The position numbers were made by a program, and so were the translations under genes. Source: Micromonospora acroterricola (GTDB taxonomy: Bacteria; Actinomycetota; Actinomycetes; Mycobacteriales; Micromonosporaceae). From it: 64,000 bases of DNA. Location of the stretch: assembly GCF_003172955.1 (NCBI RefSeq), contig NZ_QGKR01000231.1:17133-81132 (forward strand). Direction: 5' to 3'. The notes below the pieces were generated by a model. It ran no database searches, was not told where the DNA came from, and was given only the letters and a program-made list of their open reading frames with translations. This document shows, one piece after another, positions 59,873-64,000 of the stretch; positions within the stretch are counted from its first letter, which is position 1; each line of letters starts with the position of its first letter.

Positions 59873-60160
59873 TCACGGGTACACGGCGACGAGGTCGGCG
59901 TACTCGGGATGCTTGTCGATGTACGCGGCCACGAACGGGCACTGCGGCACCACCCTGCCGCCACGGGCGCGCACCTCGTCCAGGGTGCCCCGGATCAGCG
60001 CGCCGCCGACGCCCATGTTCTGGAAGGCCGGGTCCACCTCGGTGTGGGTGAACACCAGCACCTCCCCCCGGGCCAGGTACGCGGTGAAGCCGGCCAGCGC
60101 GTCGTCGACCAGGATCTCGAAACGGTGCTTGGCGGGATTGTCCTCGACCAGGTTGCTCAC
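59873..60160 (-). CDS. YidJ-type small GNAT protein
   Basis: The 95-residue protein is of the minimal GCN5 family: FEILVDDALAGFTAYLARG, VLVFTHTEVDPAFQNMGVGGALIRGTLDEVR, and CPFVAAYIDKHPEYADLV. This 'YjdJ/Gtn' group binds CoA. GTG overlaps the end of the aminotransferase-like gene (GTGA), so they form an operon. Confidence 0.9.
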   Translation of the reverse strand: MSNLVEDNPAKHRFEILVDDALAGFTAYLARGEVLVFTHTEVDPAFQNMGVGGALIRGTLDEVRARGGRVVPQCPFVAAYIDKHPEYADLVAVYP

Positions 60161-61383
60161 CGGCCCATTGTCCCCGCGCCCTCGGCCAGCACGTCGAGTT
60201 CGGCGAGCAACCGGTCCACCTCGTCGGCCGTGTTGTAGTGGTAGATGCTGGCCCGGACCGCGCCGCCGCTGTCGCGCAACCCCATCAACCGGAAGTACTC
60301 GTAGGCGTAGTAGTCGCCCGAGGAGAGGCACAAACCGGTCGCTCCCAGCGCCTCCTGGGTGGCTGCCGGCGACATCCCGGCGACCCGGAACGAGACCGTC
60401 GGGCAGCGTCGGGCCGGGGAGCCGTAGACGGTGATGGCCGGGCGCGCGGCCAGCCCGGCGAGCAGCCGGTCCAGCAGCGCCTCCTCGTGCGCCTGGGCGG
60501 CGGCCAGCCCGGCCCGCAGCCGTGCCCGCCGGTCGCCCACCGCGTCCGGGTCGAGGCCGGCCAGGTGGTCCACCGCGGCGGCCACGCCGGCCAGCAGCGG
60601 GAAGCTCGGCGTGCCGTACTCGAACCGGTCCGGCACCGCGTCGGAGGACGGGATGAGCTTCGCCGGGCGCAGCGCCGCCCACCGGGCCGGGTCGGCCACC
60701 ATCGCCGCCAGGTGCGGCCCGGACCACTTGTAGGCGCTGGTGACCAGCACGTCGGCGCCGAGTGAGGCCAGGTCGGTCGGCCCGTGCGGGACCGAGTGCA
60801 CCCCGTCGACGCAGACCAGCGCGCCGACCGCGTGCGCGGTCTTCGCGATCGCCGGCACGTCCGGCACCGTGCCGATGGCGTTGCTGCCGGCGGTCACCGC
60901 GACCAGCCGGGTGCGCTCGCCGACCAGCTCGGCGTACTGCCCGGCGGGCAGCTCGCCGGTGTGCCGGTCGACCTCGGCCCACCGCACCGTCGCGCCGGCC
61001 GCCTCGGCGGCCTGCACCCACGGCCGCACGTTGGCGTCGTGGTCGAGCCGCGAGACCACCACCTCGTCGCCCGGCCGCCAGGCCGCGCCGAGAGTGCGGG
61101 CCAGGGTGTACGTCAGAGCGGTGGCGCTCCGGCCCAGCACCACCCCGGCCGGGTCGGTGCCGAGCAGGTCGGCGACCGCCGAGCGGGCCGCGGCCACCAG
61201 CTCCAGCGAGCGGCGGCCCGGGACGAAGGCGGCACTGCGGTTGCCGACCGCGCTGCGCATGGCGTCGGTGACCGCGTCGATCACGCCGGCCGCGGTCTGG
61301 GTGCCCCCGGCCCCGTCGAAGTGGACGAAGCCCTCGGTCAGGGCGGGGTAGGCGGCCCGGGTGCGGGCGATGTCGAAGGGCAT
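60157..61383 (-). CDS. Cysteine desulfurase-like PLP enzyme (TIGR01976 type)
   Basis: The 408-residue fold-type I PLP protein begins MPFDIARTRAAYPALTEGFVHFDGAGGTQT and has the lysine motif VTSAYKWSGPHLAAMV, SRLDHDANVRPWVQAAEAAG, and the N-terminal substrate-facing GRSATALTYTLAR. Sequence is of the class V aminotransferase/NifS-like group called TIGR01976. True desulfurase activity not shown. Upstream start GTG 61437 is not needed; ATG 61383 used. Confidence 0.92.
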   Translation of the reverse strand: MPFDIARTRAAYPALTEGFVHFDGAGGTQTAAGVIDAVTDAMRSAVGNRSAAFVPGRRSLELVAAARSAVADLLGTDPAGVVLGRSATALTYTLARTLGAAWRPGDEVVVSRLDHDANVRPWVQAAEAAGATVRWAEVDRHTGELPAGQYAELVGERTRLVAVTAGSNAIGTVPDVPAIAKTAHAVGALVCVDGVHSVPHGPTDLASLGADVLVTSAYKWSGPHLAAMVADPARWAALRPAKLIPSSDAVPDRFEYGTPSFPLLAGVAAAVDHLAGLDPDAVGDRRARLRAGLAAAQAHEEALLDRLLAGLAARPAITVYGSPARRCPTVSFRVAGMSPAATQEALGATGLCLSSGDYYAYEYFRLMGLRDSGGAVRASIYHYNTADEVDRLLAELDVLAEGAGTMGR

Positions 61384-61479
61384 GCCCGGGACCCTAGCCG
61401 GTGCCCCCACGCCCTTCTCGGCCGCCGGGATGATCACCGCTCGGCGCGGGTCTCGCGCCCGTCTCGTACCCTTGGCGGG

Positions 61480-61845
61480 GTGACGAACCCATCCGCCACC
61501 ATTTCCCTGACCCCCATCCGCCGCGCCGCCGGCCTGTTCGCCGGTCTGGCGCTCGGCCTCGCCGTGCTCGCCGGCTGCAGTTCGCAGGGCGCCTCCACCG
61601 ACTGCGGGCTGGACGCCTGCACGGTCACCTTCGAGCGGGGTGTCGACGCGAGCGCCACCATCCTGGGCGTCGAGGCCAAGCTGGTCGGCGCGGAGGGCGA
61701 CCAGGTGACCGTTGAGGTCGCCGGCGAGCAGCTCACGCTCACCACGGGCCAGCAGGCCACCGAGGCCGGCGGTTTCGCGGTCACCCTGGACAGCGTCACC
61801 GACCAGCAGGTCAAGATCCGCGTAGCGCGGAACGCGGGCAGCTGA
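61480..61845 (+). CDS. Secreted lipoprotein, conserved hypothetical
   Basis: The 121-residue protein has a lipoprotein signal with lipobox LAGC (about residue 33) after a hydrophobic segment (LFAGLALGLAVLAGC). The mature part holds a Cys pair (DCGLDAC) and beta-rich sequence (VTFERGVDASATILGVEAKL), exported and anchored to the membrane. Function unknown. Start GTG. Confidence 0.8.
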   Translation: MTNPSATISLTPIRRAAGLFAGLALGLAVLAGCSSQGASTDCGLDACTVTFERGVDASATILGVEAKLVGAEGDQVTVEVAGEQLTLTTGQQATEAGGFAVTLDSVTDQQVKIRVARNAGS

Positions 61846-61905
61846 CCTGGGGCGGGTGGCGGTGGCCGACGTTTGGGGATCTTCGTAATCGGAGATTGTG
61901 GCGCC

Positions 61906-62727
61906 ATGTCACTCACCCGTAGCGCCGAAGCCACCGCCTCCCGCACGGCGGACAGCCGGTGGCTGGAACTCCTCGCCCGGGCCGGCTTCATCGGCTACGG
62001 CATCGTGCACCTCCTCTTCGCCTGGTTGGCGTTGCAGATCGCCTTCGGAACGTCGTCCGACGACGGCGACCAGTCCGGCGCGCTGCGTACCCTCTCCGCC
62101 CAGCCGCTGGGCAAGTTCCTGGTCATCGCCACCGCGGTGGGTCTGCTCGCCATGGCGATCTGGCAGGCGCTGGAGGCGGCGGTGGGGCACCGCGCCGAGC
62201 GGGGCAGGGAGCGGGTCGTCGAACGGCTCGCCTCGGCCGGCCGCACCATCGTCTACCTCTACTTCGCCTGGACCGCGTTCAAGGTCTTCAAGGACGCCGG
62301 TTCCAACAGCGCCGACCAGCAGGAGGCGCTGACCGGCAGGCTGATGACCTCCAGCGGTGGACGCTGGCTGGTGGGCCTGGCCGGGCTGGTGCTCGCCGCG
62401 ATCGGTGTGGGCCTGGTGATCTACGGTCTGGTCAAGCGCTTCGAGAAGCACCTGAAGACCGGCGAGATGAGCCCGAAGACCCGCAAGCTGGCCCGCCGGC
62501 TGGGCATCGCCGGGTACGTCGCCAAGGGTGTCGCGTACGGCATCGCCGGCCTGCTGATCATCGTGGCGGCGGTGAACTACGACCCGGAGAAGGCCCGCGG
62601 TCTGGACGCCGCGCTGCACGCGCTGCGGGACCAGTCGTACGGCGCGGTGCTGCTCAGCCTGGTCGCCCTGGGCATCGCCGCCTTCGGCCTCTTCTGCTTC
62701 CTCCAGTCCCGGTACCGCAAGGTCTGA
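61906..62727 (+). CDS. DUF1206 six-helix membrane protein
   Basis: The 273-residue protein contains three DUF1206 repeats of paired membrane helices: ARAGFIGYGIVHLLFAWLAL, SAGRTIVYLYFAWTAFKVFKD, and GIAGYVAKGVAYGIAGLLII, each with a G-Y-G/V-A motif. Integral membrane protein of unknown function, seen across actinobacteria. Confidence 0.92.
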   Translation: MSLTRSAEATASRTADSRWLELLARAGFIGYGIVHLLFAWLALQIAFGTSSDDGDQSGALRTLSAQPLGKFLVIATAVGLLAMAIWQALEAAVGHRAERGRERVVERLASAGRTIVYLYFAWTAFKVFKDAGSNSADQQEALTGRLMTSSGGRWLVGLAGLVLAAIGVGLVIYGLVKRFEKHLKTGEMSPKTRKLARRLGIAGYVAKGVAYGIAGLLIIVAAVNYDPEKARGLDAALHALRDQSYGAVLLSLVALGIAAFGLFCFLQSRYRKV

Positions 62728-62809
62728 AACTGGTCGATTCCGGGGACGTCGGGCATTGTTGGGCCTTTGCCCGAGCACCATCGCCCAGCCGGAGGGGAGC
62801 ACCACGCAC

Positions 62810-64000
62810 GTGCAGAGTTATCTCGGAACGGCCGTCGCCGCGCTCGTCGCGGCGGCGGTCGCTCTTTTCCTGGTCGAGGTCGTCCACCGGATCACCCGGC
62901 GGCTCGGCCGCCGGTCGCTGCTGATGACCGAGTTGACCGATCACGCCCACCGGCCGTTCCAGGTCGCGGCGACGGTGCTGGCGGTGCAGTTCGCCGCCCG
63001 CTTCAGCACCGGGTACGCCGTCGGCGAGGGCTGGCGGCGGCTGCTGCTGCACCTGCTCGTCCTGGGCGTCATCGCCACGACGGCCTGGCTGGTGGCCTCG
63101 CTGCTGGTGGTCGTGGAGGACACCGCGCTGGCCCGGTTCCGCGTCGACGTGCCGAACAACCGCCACGCCCGGCGGGTACGGACCCAGGTGGTGATGCTGC
63201 GCCGGCTGACCATCGCGGTGATCGTCATCCTGGCCGTCGGCGTGATGCTGATGACGTTCCCGAGCGTGCGCGGCATCGGCGCCGGCGTGCTGACCTCCGC
63301 CGGTGTGGTCGGCGTGGTGGCCGCGCTGGCCGCGCAGAGCCTGCTCGGCAACGTCTTCGCCGGCCTCCAGCTCGCCTTCAGCGACGCGGTCCGCCTCGAC
63401 GACGTGGTGGTCGTCGAGGGGGAGTGGGGCCGGATCGAGGAGCTGACCCTCAGCTACGTGGTGGTGCAGATCTGGGACGACCGGCGGTTGATCCTGCCCA
63501 CCTCGTACTTCACCAGCAAGCCGTTCCAGAACTGGACCCGGACCGAGGCCGCGGTGCTCGGCACCGCCGAGTTCGACGTCGACTGGGCGGTGCCGGTGCA
63601 GACCATGCGGGAGGAGCTGCGCCGGCTCGTGGAGAGCACCGAGCTGTGGGACGGCCGGGTCTGCGTCCTGCAGGTCACCGACGCCACCGGCGGGACGGTC
63701 CGGGTACGCGCGCTGGTCAGTGCCGCCGACGCCGGCAGCCTGTGGGACCTGCGCTGCCTGGTGCGCGAGCACCTGGTGGCCTGGATCCGCGACAACCGCC
63801 CCACGGCGATGCCCCGTCTGCGCACCGAGCTGGGCGGCGCCGGCAGCAACCTGCCCTGGCAGTGGGTGCAGCCGCGGCGGCCGGTGCGCCGGTTGACCGA
63901 CACCGAGGTGCCCGACGACGCCCGCGTCTTCGGCGGCGGCGACGACGGCGCCGCCCGCAGCGAAGCCTTCGTAGGCCCCGAAGAACCCGCAACCCCCCGC
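62810..64000 (+). CDS. Mechanosensitive ion channel of the MscS family, 3' end cut by window edge
   Basis: 397 residues are visible with no stop. Three or four membrane helices precede the MscS pore region (VLTSAGVVGVVAALAAQSLLGN, then FAGLQLAFSDAVRLDDVVVVEG, the conserved beta domain start), then the cytosolic domain (GRIEELTLSYVVVQIWDDRRLILPTSYF). It releases solutes on hypo-osmotic shock. GTG 62810 follows GGAGGGG. The end of the protein lies outside the window. Confidence 0.93.
   Translation, partial: MQSYLGTAVAALVAAAVALFLVEVVHRITRRLGRRSLLMTELTDHAHRPFQVAATVLAVQFAARFSTGYAVGEGWRRLLLHLLVLGVIATTAWLVASLLVVVEDTALARFRVDVPNNRHARRVRTQVVMLRRLTIAVIVILAVGVMLMTFPSVRGIGAGVLTSAGVVGVVAALAAQSLLGNVFAGLQLAFSDAVRLDDVVVVEGEWGRIEELTLSYVVVQIWDDRRLILPTSYFTSKPFQNWTRTEAAVLGTAEFDVDWAVPVQTMREELRRLVESTELWDGRVCVLQVTDATGGTVRVRALVSAADAGSLWDLRCLVREHLVAWIRDNRPTAMPRLRTELGGAGSNLPWQWVQPRRPVRRLTDTEVPDDARVFGGGDDGAARSEAFVGPEEPATPR

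Overview
The window is very GC-rich, with dense coding, frequent GTG/TTG starts, many 4-bp start/stop overlaps and few A+T patches. Together with DUF397/DUF5753 regulator pairs, a SigB/SigF-type sigma factor, F420-type oxidoreductases, a CelR-type cellulase operator and several actinobacterial protein families, this points to a filamentous actinomycete, most likely Micromonospora or a close relative (inference). No rRNA, tRNA, CRISPR array, prophage or insertion sequence was seen.

Layout. 1-2.3 kb: truncated secreted GH9 cellulase with a perfect CelR box. 2.4-6.7 kb: PP2C phosphatase, a damaged hrpB helicase gene, and a DUF397/XRE-DUF5753 pair. 6.8-9.5 kb: an unusual in-frame GPP34-APC permease fusion and a GNAT gene. 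9.5-13.3 kb: sigma factor, acetoacetate-decarboxylase-like protein, phospholipase D, small membrane protein. 13.3-17.6 kb: MarR/pirin operon, GNAT, FBP (EF-G-binding) protein divergent from TetR, DUF1684. 17.6-25.2 kb: stress protein, GH15 enzyme, large secreted PQQ sugar dehydrogenase with PKD and lectin modules, phosphoesterase, DUF3072, FAD enzyme. 25.2-36.4 kb: antiporter, HAD phosphatase, PAS-GAF-SpoIIE-ATPase regulator, membrane and small stress-associated proteins (SRPBCC, DUF2795, YihY, ChaB). 36.5-42 kb: aldehyde dehydrogenase, FAD desaturase-like enzyme, dolichol-phosphate-mannose-synthase-like GT2, SDR, SRPBCC.

42.1-49.9 kb is a tightly overlapping seven-gene operon that encodes the enzymes for ADP-D-glycero-beta-D-manno-heptose (GmhA isomerase, bifunctional HldE, GmhB fused to a GT9 transferase), three further glycosyltransferases and an SDR. 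It is followed by an overlapping topoisomerase IB gene. Heptose activation is classically tied to lipopolysaccharide, which this kind of organism lacks, so this is the most interesting intact system in the window.

51-64 kb: TetR/AraC regulators divergent from a DHA2 exporter with twin operators, a RecQ helicase, an F420-type LLM oxidoreductase, a GH3 enzyme, GNAT, a cysteine-desulfurase-like protein, a lipoprotein, DUF1206, and an MscS channel that runs off the right end.

Two places look like deletion junctions: the hrpB frameshift near 4.2 kb and the GPP34/APC fusion near 7.39 kb. They may be real genome rearrangements or assembly errors, and cannot be separated from sequence alone.
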